In this document: in pieces, positions 10,393 through 20,338 of the stretch
Layout: each line of letters starts with the position of its first letter
Numbering within the stretch: position 1 is the first letter of the stretch
Translations under genes and position numbers: made by a program
Assembly: GCA_000320545.1 (NCBI GenBank)
Contig: ADNK01003035.1
Location: forward strand, 1 to 27,174
Length of the DNA stretch: 27,174 nucleotides
Reading direction: 5' to 3'
From: Bigelowiella natans CCMP2755
Taxonomy: Eukaryota; Cercozoa; Chlorarachniophyceae
The notes under the pieces: model-generated
Told to the model about the DNA's origin: nothing
What the model saw: the letters and a program-made list of their open reading frames with translations, nothing else
Database searches by the model: none

Positions 10393-11080
10393 TTAGAGAA
10401 CGCTAGCTACGAGCTTGTCGATTATGAGAATGGCCGCTGCGTCATTGCTAGCAGCTAATTGCCTCTTTCGTTCGGGTTCCGGGAGCACTCTCCACTCGGA
10501 GGATATTAGCTTATTCAACAGGATCAACCCTGAAAGGAAAGGAATGCGGGGCGAGGGAATGAGTCGCCAAATTCACTTCGTGTCTCGGTCGATCACTGCT
10601 ATAATCCAGAGAATGCAGAGATCAGGTCTATTCTCACCCACTGTTACCCTGCGGTCCTTTAAGCTTGGCCTGCTTTTCCGTCTCGTTGCGAAGGGCCTGC
10701 ATCATCTGGAAACGACGCTCCCTATCACCACCGCGTGCACATGTTAGCTTACTGCGTGCGAGCGTAACTTCGCGCCTGCATGCATCATAGATTCTATTGA
10801 CCTGTGGTACATGTCGTAGCCAGTGAGTTGCTGCTTCGACGACTCTTCACTCGCGGCGTGCTCCTGGCGCTGGAGGACTGAGTATTTCACGCATCTCGTT
10901 GATTTTTTCTGAAGAAGAAGCGAGCCTACATGACGCGCGAGACACAAACACACCTGTTGCCCCCTGATCTACACTGCCTGAGCACAAGATGGCTCCAATC
11001 GCCACAAGGATAAGGTAAAAGGATCCGAATGTCCTCGTCACTGAGGAGTGGCGGGCGTAGCGGCGGGAAGCTCGTAGCAT
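10393..11080 (-). CDS. hypothetical membrane/secreted protein, 137 aa, 4 exons
   Basis: Exons 11080-10954, 10877-10802, 10721-10648 and 10529-10393 join in phase with GT-AG introns of 76, 80 and 118 bp to give 137 residues. The N-terminus is basic (MLRASRRYARHSSVTR), then a hydrophobic segment at about residues 18-34 (FGSFYLILVAIGAILCSG) acts as a signal peptide or anchor. The rest is helical and charged (RERRFQMMQALRNETEKQAK) and ends AAAILIIDKLVASVL-stop. I recognise no domain. The first intron opens with GTGTGTTTGTG. The gene is divergent from the kinase-like gene at 11427, with 346 bp between the two ATGs. Confidence 0.75.
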
Positions 11081-11426
11081 GGCTCCGCAGCAGCACCGGC
11101 TGCAGCGTGGGTCCTGCGAGCTGCACTATCGTTGTGTCCCGGCGCTCTTGGTTAATTTAGAAAATATTTCAAGCCGCTTTGAACCAAGAATTACAACTTT
11201 ATCTTGCTCCGATGTCTCGACGTCCCGCCATTTCGCCCTTGGAGGACGGCGAGAAAAGACCCAGATTCCCCCGAACAAAACCCTAAGGAAAAATGGCCAA
11301 CAAACGTAAAATCATCATACGCCATTTATCCTACGATAAGTCATATATCCTTGTCGCACTGTAGGATTTAGGCCGAATTTCGATAAATTAACCCCTATAT
11401 TTTTGGCTTCTGCAAGCGCCCTGCCG
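11081..11426. promoter_or_regulatory. divergent intergenic region between two genes
   Basis: Only 346 bp separate the ATGs of the minus-strand gene at 11080 and the plus-strand gene at 11427, so both promoters and both 5' UTRs must lie here. I see no TATA box or other clear element. Confidence 0.45.
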
Positions 11427-12439
11427 ATGCTTCGTGGGGGTCGGGCTATTACGAGATCGTGCGTCATCGGTTTCGCGCGGATGAAACCGGCTGGACGGAA
11501 CGGTAGAGTGAGTAGATTAGACGTTAGTGGCAGTAGGCTAGATGCGATGCTCAGTGTGTCTTGCCTGCATTTCCACAGAAGGCCTGCTTGAGGCTGAAAG
11601 TTCTCCCCGACGGGCTCGTCCCCTTTCGACTCATTTTCTCTTCGGATGCTGCTCACTGGGAGTGTTGACCAACGCAGCGCGCTGCCCCTTCTCGACGCAC
11701 GCGCGATTCTTTGGTTTTGGGCCGATGAAGCGGAGGCATGTTGGCGCTCGGGCGAGAGAGAGCCGCATACATCCCAAGCCGAGGAAATGTAGCAGAGCTA
11801 CGTCATCATCTGCTCCATCTTCTTCCCCATCTTCCATCGATAGATCTCCTGGTGACGCTGCCCTGATTATCTTATTCGGGCTTCCAGCTTCTGGGAAAAA
11901 CCATGTGGGCATGATCCTGGAAAAAAGATTCGGTTTCGTGTTTCACGACGGCGACGACGATTTACCGGAGGACATGAGGAGGACAATAGAGAAAAAGGAG
12001 GTACATTTTCCCTCCTGATATAATGATAAGTCAGGTATTTGTTGTCCTATCGAAGACATAAGATCTTCCTCTTCGGTTATCTCAGGTTGCGACCCAGGCC
12101 ATGCGCGACGCTCACATAGAGAATATCATAAAAAGCATTAATGAGCTACGGCGAGAAGGGAGCAATCGAAGAGTTGCTGTTGCAGCAGCGTTATTCAAGG
12201 AGGACAATCGCGCAAAACTTAAAGCGAAGTTCCCTAGCATGAAACTCATGTGGGTGCGTGCGGCTGACGCGACCCTCCACAGCCGACTGAAGTCTCGTCA
12301 AAATCATCTGGCGTGTTCTAACTATGCCGCGAAAATCTTTGAGCACTTTGAAATTCCCAAGTCTGTGGACGCGGAGATCCTGAATTCGCTCGACAATAAC
12401 GATGACCATGTCATTAATCAACTTCATAAGCACGTCTAG
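11427..12439 (+). CDS. gluconokinase/AAA_33-like P-loop kinase with N-terminal presequence
   Basis: Exons 11427-11502, 11579-12000 and 12086-12439 join in phase to 283 residues. The first about 70 residues are basic and lack acidic residues at the start (MLRGGRAITRSCVIGFARMK), typical of a mitochondrial or plastid presequence, followed by a Ser-rich linker. The P-loop GLPASGKN lies at about residues 126-133, with Asn where Ser/Thr is usual after GK. HDGDDDLPEDM follows at about 149-159, matching the acidic substrate region of gluconokinase-like folds. The end (LHSRLKSRQNH, then FEHFEIP) fits the lid and C-terminal helix. The substrate is not known. If exon 1 is wrong, in-frame ATGs at 11542 and 11725 remain. 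Transfer of phosphate from ATP to a small metabolite is inferred from the family. Confidence 0.8.
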
Positions 12440-12757
12440 ATGCTGCATTGATGATCTGACAAATCTTAGCAGATTTTACAAATGTTAGAAAAAAATCAAT
12501 GGCATATGGTATATCAATGCATGCATGTGAATTTTTTTCGCATGTGGACAGTGTTTGGGTCTGGTTTGGATCTGGGTGCTCCTGGCTATTGGCGTTATTT
12601 GTGACTACAATAATAAACATACAGCTACATAAGGATGACCATTGAGCAAATTTAATTAGATGATTAATTACATCCGTCTTATACAGTACGTTGTATTGTT
12701 GCTGCTATGGTGTTACCGCCCCCTTAGCGTGGATCGGTTAAATTGCAATTGACATTG

Positions 12758-12798
<41 letters not shown>

Positions 12799-13069
12799 TG
12801 TGCGCGCAGCTATATTTACGTTTACGCAAACTTGCATCTGTGAGCCAAGACTAACGTGTTGTGTGGTCCGTGCGGCGATGTCATTTCTGACGTATACACT
12901 TGCATAGCTGCGAAAACAATGCAAAGGCAATAAACAACGACAGTGGTGCGTTCGCAGCAGGTGTCTGCCATCCGACAGCCATTGCTGAATTGGTTGTGTC
13001 GTCCAGTCGTACTGCCGCAGGATTAGATGCATGTGCATATGCGTGTACATGCATATGCACAAGAACAGA
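12440..13069. other. intergenic with (AC)n and a retroelement tail remnant
   Basis: No gene is seen. The stretch contains the 3'-end remnant of the retroelement at 12620-12679 and a (CA)n at 12761-12793. Confidence 0.6.
12620..12679 (+). repeat. 3'-end remnant of a non-LTR element
   Basis: This segment matches the end of the element at 14770-14825 over about 55 bp: ACAGCTACAT, GGATGACCATTGA and ATTACATCCGTCT are shared. It still reads YSYIRMTIEQI-stop, against HSYIGMTIETI-stop in the longer copy. Upstream the frame is closed by TAA at 12614. It is either a very short 5'-truncated insertion or the tail of an older copy into which the longer one inserted. Confidence 0.8.
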
Positions 13070-14191
13070 TCATGCGAGACAGCACTAACCAGAATGACTC
13101 AGCGGATCGAAGACGGCACATTTAACAAAAAACTAGTCGGCATCATGCCATTCACTGACGCATCAAAAGCTTACCCTGAAGCCTGGCATTCAGGAATGGT
13201 GCGGAAACTGAGTGAAAAACACGGTGTAAGGGGATCCCTGCTTCTGTGGATCGATGATTGGTTGAGGGAGCGCACTGCCAGATTCAAATTTGGCAGGACG
13301 CCATCACAACACATGCAACTGCAAAGCGGCGCACCTGAAGGATCCTCCCTCAGCTGCTACTTGTTCATCACCTACTACGACATGTACGAACACATCAAAT
13401 TTGCTGATTGCCAGATGCATTGCGACGATGTTGCCCCATGTGAACTGTTTGCGCCTTCCCGCTGGGGGGAAATGCAAACCAGGCTGCAAAAAGATTCAAC
13501 AAATGTGACAACCTGGTGCATGAAGTGGCGAATGAGGTTCAATGGGGACAAAAGTGGATGCCTACTCATGGACAGGAGGAAGGATGCAAAAAGAAAACAA
13601 GCCTCATGGAACATGACACTCAACCTGCAAGGCAAAATGAAAAGAAAAGAATGTGGCAAATGTTTGGGACTGTGGTTTGACGAAAGATCAACTTTCGAAA
13701 AACACGCCCTTGCTACACACATGAAGCTGCAAAAAAAGAGAAGATTCCTACTCAGGCTGTGTTCCACACGATCTCACATGCCATTCAATGTGAGATTGAA
13801 GTTTTGCAACTCATGGTTCACAGCCACGAGCAGACATGTTGCGCCCACATGGAGGTCCAAGAAAAACCTCAAAGTGAAGCAGCTGGATTCCATGGAATCC
13901 CAAACACTCAAAAGAGTTCTGGGATCACCAGGATCTGCATCCAACGACACACCCCATGTGTCAGCGGCAACATTGCCACCACGTCATCGCACACAGGTTC
14001 AATGCACCAAGACGTGGTTGCGAACCAATGTGTGGGTGGAGGATGTGCTGCTGGCAACGGACATGTGGTGGAGGAAGAAGTGCTCAATTGGAGCTCTTTC
14101 GGATGCCACATCGAATCCTCAGTGGAACACAAATGGCACAATGCAACTAGGTCGTGGAACAGAGTGTCCTTGCACCGCCGACTCAGTTTGA
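13070..14191 (+). pseudogene. reverse transcriptase domain (palm), frameshifted
   Basis: The frame is open from an ATG at 13031; homology to LINE RTs starts near ETALTRMTQRIEDG (13073). Motifs in order: FTDASKAYPEAWHSG (usual LDFSKAYDxVWH; catalytic Asp kept), WIDDWLRERTARF, SGAPEGSSLSCYLF (usual GVPQGSxLSPxLF), then CDDVAP (usual YADD; both Asp kept) and the downstream W-x-MRFNGDKSG motif. The catalytic aspartates remain although flanking residues have drifted. The frame ends at 14191 in sequence that no longer resembles an RT, so the shift to the next frame probably lies at about 14090-14170. It is a non-functional copy as it stands. Confidence 0.85.
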
Positions 14192-14805
14192 TTGCGACCA
14201 AATTGCTTGGAGCGGAACACCCCACAACACGTGCCACTGAGGAGACACTGAAAAGGAAACTGAAAGCACACAACAAAACAATCATGCGGAACGCCGAATC
14301 CAACTTCAAAACTCATTGGAACAAAGAGGGAACCAAGGCCATGCATTCAAAAAAACTTGACTTCATGCCTGGCTCTCGGACAACAGGAATCACATTGAAG
14401 CTGCCAAGCATTGCCACATCATGGATCCGCGCCATCTGTGGTGTTGGCAATCTTGGTGCATTCATGCCATCCAGAGGACAACGCACAAAACTGGAAGCAA
14501 CGTGCGATGTGTGCAACTCATTGCAAGACATGGACCACATTCTGCAATGCAGGAAGTGCGGACCACAGCGACTCAGAATCAACAAACAACTGACAGCGAT
14601 CATGGATCGCAATGACGAGACCACGCGTCTCACAACCGCGGAGAAACCTAGTCGAGAAGCTGCGCGCAAAGCGCGCCATGCTAGACCAAAACAGGATGCA
14701 TTTTCATGCATGCGCCATGTGACCAAGGAAACAAATGGATGCAATTTAAGCGCTGTAGCCGCTGCATTGCACAGCTACATTGGGATGACCATTGAAACAA
14801 TTTAA
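14100..14805 (+). pseudogene. C-terminal region of the LINE ORF with zinc knuckle
   Basis: This is the continuation of the RT protein in the +1 frame relative to the palm region; the frame itself is open from 13759 but only the part after about 14100 is meaningful. It is basic (RATEETLKRKLKAHNKTIMR) and ends with CDVCNSLQDMDHILQC, a C-x2-C-x7-H-x3-C knuckle common at the C-terminus of LINE ORF2. The stop is TAA at 14803-14805. Its last residues are also found in the remnant at 12620. Confidence 0.8.
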
Positions 14806-14848
14806 ACATTTCATTACATCCGTCTCACATGTATACATGTGTATGCAT

Positions 14849-14877
14849 AAATTTAAATCTTTCATTACATCCGTCTC
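14849..14877 (+). repeat. second tandem copy of the LINE 3' terminus
   Basis: AATTTAAATCTTTCATTACATCCGTCTC repeats 14799-14826 (AATTTAAACATTTCATTACATCCGTCTC) with two or three differences, 51 bp downstream. It may be a 3' UTR tandem repeat or a sign of repeated insertion at the same site. Confidence 0.8.
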
Positions 14878-14880
14878 GCG

Positions 14881-15292
14881 CTGTTATGCACATGTGCAAT
14901 ACACATACAGCCAGCTATATCACGCGCTTCATAAGTAATGTGCCTCTACAGCGGATGTTGTAACAGTGATAAATAACAGTAAGTAGTGAAGCAACTTGAT
15001 CACAATCAAGGAGCAATGTCCAGGGCTTACAATAGGCCCTCACAGAGACCAAATTTGGTAAGGAGGAGGAGGAGGAGGAGGAGGAGGAGGAGGAGTAGGA
15101 GAAGGAGGAAGAAGAGAAAAGAGAGTCGAGGTTTCTTAGGAAGATGTAGTGATGATGATGTTGCGACGACGATGATGATGGTAATGATAGTGATGGTGGC
15201 GGCTGAGGGTGGTAGCAGCCGGCATAGTTGTGATTCTGGTTGTGGTGACAATAACGGTGATGGCGATGATGACTAAATCGGCCTGATCGGCC
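14881..15292. other. intergenic, trinucleotide-rich
   Basis: The region holds (AGG)n at 15062-15095 and degenerate GAT/GGT-rich repeats at about 15150-15270. No gene is seen. It is downstream of the calredoxin-like gene, so its 3' UTR is probably here. Confidence 0.6.
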
Positions 15293-15490
15293 TTATCTAG
15301 AGGTTGCCGCATTGGTGAGAAACTGCTGAACGTTGGTCCGGAAACGTTCCTCGTTCGCGCCCTTGAATTCACTGATGAGCGTGCCGCTTGCATCAAAGAG
15401 ATAGAAGACCGGCGACGATTTTACTTGCATTGCTTTCACAAGAGCTTTCGTGTCCTGGAACGCGGCGTTGTCCGAATCGCGCGCGCCGCA

Positions 15491-15531
<41 letters not shown>

Positions 15532-18500
15532 ACGCACACCCACGCGCGCACGAAAAGAGACAAATAAAAGCGCGAATCAAGAAATGAAGCGACCCCCGAA
15601 GGAAAATCGATTGCATGGATATGGGCTTCATAGCACCACCGCCACCACCGCCACCACCCACTTTCACCACCAGATCCGAAAATGCTGCAGCAATTACCTC
15701 GTTTTCCTCCCCGAACACCTTCAGGAACGTGACATCCTTGAATTCTTCGGCTAGCCGCTCGTATTTCCGCGCGAAGCCCTTACACGGGCGACACCATCTA
15801 GGGGGGGGGGAGGAGGAGGAGGAAGAGGCGGTCTTATAATGATGAAGTATACTACTACTACTACGACTACTACTACTACTGCTCTATTAATACTACGACG
15901 ACAAGATCTGTATATTTATTACTGAAATCCGATCATCAGCATAAGGGGGCGGCCGAGGTCGCGGACGATGGCGTCGAATTCGCCCTTGCCGTGGATCAAG
16001 TTGACGACCCCAGCTTGCGGCGCGACCTTTTCGTTCCCAACACCACCAACACAACATCCATGCATAAGCGCGTGTCAGCTCTATCGGCAACTCGCACGCG
16101 CTGTTTATTCTAGCGTCGCGCGTGAGACCGTCGGAGGAGGAAAATTAGGATGATGGCATACCTCCATGGCCCGCACATCGTTCTTATCAGGCTCCGGTAT
16201 TGATGATAACGCTGATGATATGATCACGATGATGATGACGGAGGTTGCTAATGCTGCTGCTGCTGATGATGATAATGAGCAAGATACAAGCACACGCCAC
16301 ATCGCCACGGCGGCAACAAGCACCCCTACACCTCCCCGACTGTTCGATGGATGGTTGTCATAGCAATGTTCATCGCGTATTGACTCAGCGATGACTCTTT
16401 GCGTGATAAGTAATACCGAGGTACTTGAGGATAGCTTGGAGATCCAACGACCGTGCTCGCACCAGGCCCAAGAACTCCGTGAAATCGATCTGGGAACAAC
16501 GGCAACGACGGTGACAGCAACAAGGAGAAGCTTGCAATGATGCGATGCGGAATGATGGGAGTCAATGATGGAGGGCGTCGGGTTTCATGGTGGACGCAAG
16601 CGGCGCTCAATGCCTGCCGCGTCCGCTTTTTGTCCACGAAAACCGAACAAAATGCCATCGGCGAGTGAGCGACAAATCGCGTCTGTTCTTCCGATGTCAG
16701 TATGTTAGCTGCGGTGGTAGTTGTGGTGGTGGCGGCGGAGGCCGGACAAAAATCGTTTTCTTGCGCATTCGCACGCACGCACGATTACATTCTCCTTTGT
16801 ATGAAAACACGCACCTTCTGGTCATCGTTGAAGTCGCCTTGTTCGAACAATGCCTCAATCTCGCTCTTCGACGACCCGAGCGTCTCCAGAAACGCGCTCA
16901 TTTCCTGCACGTCGATGAAACCCGAGTCGTCTTTGTCTATCCCTTGGAATGCCTCTAGGTACTCATCAAGTTTGCCCTGGGGTGGCGGGGGGGGGGGGGG
17001 AATGGAGAAGAAAATAAAAATATAAAGAGGAAAGATGGGGGAGAGAAAGAAGGACGAGAACAACGAGAGGAGTGGAGTGTTCGAAGCGAGGAAGCCAATC
17101 CCCCCCCCACCCCACAGGGGAATAGGCAAGCATTACTTCAGATAGTAGTGGCTGTAGTTGACGTGGACTGTTGCATGCACAACCTCCTCTTGACATCATA
17201 CGGTCGCCACTATAAGCTAGAGTAGTAGTATTAATAGCAGCAGTGATTATAATTGTTGTTGTTGTTGTTGCTGCTGTTGTTGGTGTTCTTGTCGTAGCAG
17301 CAGCACCTCAAGAAGCTGCTGATCTCCTGCGAGCTGCACGAATTGGTCGAACCCGATACGGCCGAGACCTTCCTTGTCGTACTGGGCCATTATGGCCTCA
17401 ACCTGCTCAGATATAGCAGCAATATATGCATAGAATGTTTCTTCATTTGTCGCAGTATTAGTTCATTGCAGTAGCTATCGCTAGTTGTAGCAGTAGTGAT
17501 ACACCAATCGAGCCAGCCCCCACTCATTTCGAAGCGACCTGTTCCATTGGCAGCCAATGACGATTCAGGCAGAACGTTTCCGTGCACTCTAGAACGTTAC
17601 GGAGCTCCTCCTTGTTTAGCCAGGAATCTCCGTCGACGTCAGCTCTGTTGAATGACGCCATGCGATCGCAGCGGGAAATCGCGGTGACGATTAGAGAAGG
17701 CGAAAACAAAATAAGTAGGAAAAAGTACGTGTATGTATTACAATTTGTACAGACTATTTGCTAATAGACACGTGCATCAAACGGTACAAAATTATCATTA
17801 AAGTAACTTACGATTCGTATCGTATTCTCAGGTCTTCTATGTCGGCAGCGGTGAAGGTGAGAGCTTGCATCTTCGTTAAGGAACCCCTTCGCTGCCCCCG
17901 CTGCCACTGTGCTGGTCGCCATTGCACACTCTTCTCGCATCGGTGTGAAAGATGCTCGTAATGATGAGGATTCTGCAGCGTTGATATCCTGAGGAAAGTA
18001 CCAATCACACGTCCAAATTATCGCTCGCATGAATGTGTGCGAGTCAAACAGCTTCCGGGAAGAAACATCTAGGTCAGCAGGCGCGTAGAGAAAGGTTATT
18101 TATCGCAGAAAAGCTTTCTTCCTTCATCACAGACCTTGGGAAAGTGAATCGCTTTAATATTCCTGGAAGACGCGCAAAACATAAAATACGACACGACGCG
18201 CATACACGAGAGAACACAGAGAACATAGAGAGCACAATGTTACTGTTGGGCATGATTAGCATGCAGGACGTTTAAGGTTGGAGATTAAGAAGGATAAAGT
18301 TTATGATGAGGGAGGACATACCAGGATTTACTCGCCTGAGAGCAAACAACGATAGATATAGTCAATGTACAAGCGATTTACGGAAAGAATGCGGAACACC
18401 ACCCTCCTTCCCCCAAGCCGCTACCTGCGCTAAGAATTGTCTACAACGGAGCTATCAGGACGTTTATATTAATATATACCTTGTGGAGATTGAGGACTGA

Positions 18501-18580
18501 GCAGCGGACTGGTGGGGCAGCGTAATGAGGGTAAGAGCCGCAACGAGGAGGGGCATGGTATCCCAAAAGAGGAGCGCCAT
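15293..18580 (-). CDS. calredoxin-like EF-hand/thioredoxin fusion with bipartite leader
   Basis: Twelve exons join in phase to 390 residues: 18580-18480, 18335-18322, 18162-18135, 17988-17812, 17644-17539, 17402-17307, 16976-16815, 16489-16417, 16211-16162, 16026-15923, 15797-15698, 15454-15293. Residues 1-27 are a signal peptide (MPLLVAALTLITL core, SAA before cleavage); residues 31-87 are basic and lack acidic runs, as in a transit peptide. EF-hand loops: 109-120 DVDGDSWLNKEE, 151-162 DKEGLGRIGFDQ (degenerate, Asp at position 12), 188-199 DKDDSGFIDVQE, 222-233 DFNDDQKIDFTE. A thioredoxin domain (about 275-385) has the active site WCRPC (Cys306, Cys309) and a cis-Pro near 352. The order EF-hands then thioredoxin is that of algal calredoxin, a Ca2+-dependent plastid thioredoxin. 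Arg replaces the usual Gly in WCGPC. The acceptors of exons 9 and 10 have weak pyrimidine tracts. Confidence 0.88.
15490..15530. repeat. (CA)n microsatellite in calredoxin-like gene
   Basis: Lies in the last intron (15697-15455) and reads (GT)n on the coding strand. Confidence 0.9.
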
Positions 18581-19680
18581 TGTGCAAACGAGTTTAGACT
18601 TACGATGCTCAGAGTTTAGGCGCTTTTAATGCCTTTTTTACAGTATAAATCGAAATAAATCATGTCGTTTTAAGTAAAACGATCCCTTTTCCCCGAGAAA
18701 TGCATCATTTCGGCTTTGCGAAAAGTGGGACTTCCTGGACTTCACTAGCCCAGAGTTCCGGGAGTACGACCTTCGGAGATAAAGTACTAGTCGTAGACGA
18801 GAGAACTGCATTCGATTAATTTGTGCGACAACGAATTTAGTCGTTCTCTACTGGGAAGTTCTCCAGGAAAGGAATCGGCCTGGTTTTCATCAAAAACTGT
18901 GGCGCACAGTAGCAAGCAAGCAATGCTCTTGTTAGGGGGGGACGTGGATGAGTTGGCACGTCTGATGACCCTTTCGAAATCAAGCATTGGAACCACTTAC
19001 TTCATTCATTCATTCATTCAAGCAAAACGCCACTCTTGTCCTTGCGTGAGCCTTGTCTCGGCAGGTCATGTCTGAGCACTCGTGCTAGCGTGCCAACATG
19101 GCCGGCAACCCTCAACTTTCCTTGTGACATCCTCGTGCGGCGTGAGTTCATTATGTTCTCACACCCGATGATCCTTTCAGATCCCTCTTGGAATCACTTC
19201 ATTCGTTCATTTGTTCTCGTGTGGATCACTTCATTCGTTCATTCATTCATTCTCCTGTGCGCTTTGCCAACATTCCAGCATTCTAGCATTGGATCCCACG
19301 ATGAATGAATTATTCACTCATCAGTGTCATCATGTAGTGGAAACCGTTGAGTTCATTCGCTCATTCTCCCCTTGCTTTTGATGCCAGGACACGCACTGTG
19401 CAGGTGCAGCATGAGAGGCACTTGTTCGCAAAAATGCGAGCTAGCCCAAAGTCGCGCGTAGCTGTGTAGCCATGTTGCTGGCACATGCAACACCTATCTA
19501 GCTGCCCGCATCACATGTCCTTCGTGCATAGATGCACACATTTTTTACCCTTTGTCGACACGTCTGCTAGATGTCCAAGCATGGCTTGTGCATGCCGATG
19601 TCATCTGGCTCATGAATGCTGATCACCGGTGGTGTCGTCTGCAATGTTGAGGTTTTCTTTACCACCAAAACACGACAGTT
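18581..19680. other. intergenic; upstream of calredoxin-like gene; ATTC-rich repeats
   Basis: No gene is supported. Degenerate copies of a unit made of GATGAYCCTTTC, TGGAAYCACTT and (ATTC)n occur near 18964-19020, 19169-19217 and 19222-19252. The first few hundred bases next to 18580 should hold the promoter and 5' UTR of the calredoxin-like gene. Confidence 0.6.
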
Positions 19681-20293
19681 TCAGAATTTCACATCGGCAT
19701 CCGCGTTACTTACCCTAGGATCTATGTGAATGCGCCTAATTCTGTTGTTGAACGTATCTGCCACGTATAAATTATGCTCGTCTTCGTCCAAGGTCACGCC
19801 GTAGGGATGCCGAAACTGTAGCACACATAAAAGGGAAGTGCACGGAAGGTGGCAAAACATCATTTAAAGGTGTTTATTTGTGGATTTGAGGAACATATAA
19901 ATGGCAGCTTATTTAATCTTACAACTAAGAATCCGAAGCCCCAATTGCCCTAGATTTTCCAAATGCCCACCCTAATCATCCGCACGGCCGTATCACATAC
20001 CATGGCAACAGCTGTCGATCCATCCCGATGTCCTGCCACCCCTTTTTCATTTATACAATGGAATATTTAACCGCACGAATGTCCAAGGGATCGAACAATT
20101 TATCTACAATTGAGGACTTCCGCAGCGCTACCTGTGCCTGCGATTGTGGTGACAAAGCCGTCGGGGGTGATCTTTCTGATGGCGTTGTTGTATGTATCTG
20201 CGACATAAACTGTTCCGGTGCGTGTTACACAGAGGCCTGTAGCGAGGAGATTTGAAGTTTGATAACGACACCATTGGCTTTACAAATGTCGGC

Positions 20294-20338
<45 letters not shown>

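Larger units (their letters stand above)
13070..14880 (+). mobile_element. 5'-truncated non-LTR (LINE) retrotransposon
   Basis: The segment carries the palm and C-terminal parts of a LINE-type reverse transcriptase and a conserved 3' tail. No endonuclease domain, no N-terminal RT region and no poly(A) tail is seen. The coding region is split by a frameshift. Coding text is CpG-poor compared with the nearby host genes, in keeping with an ageing repeat. The 3' end ATTTCATTACATCCGTCTC occurs twice, 14809-14826 and 14860-14877. Confidence 0.85.

Noticed and set aside
14313-14744. Minus-strand ORF of 143 codons
   Set aside because: Antisense of the LINE C-terminal region.
17761-18030. Alternative frame of the calredoxin-like gene with MATSTVAAGAAKG
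   Set aside because: It resembles a transit peptide but is out of frame with the EF-hands; the spliced frame from 18580 joins in phase.
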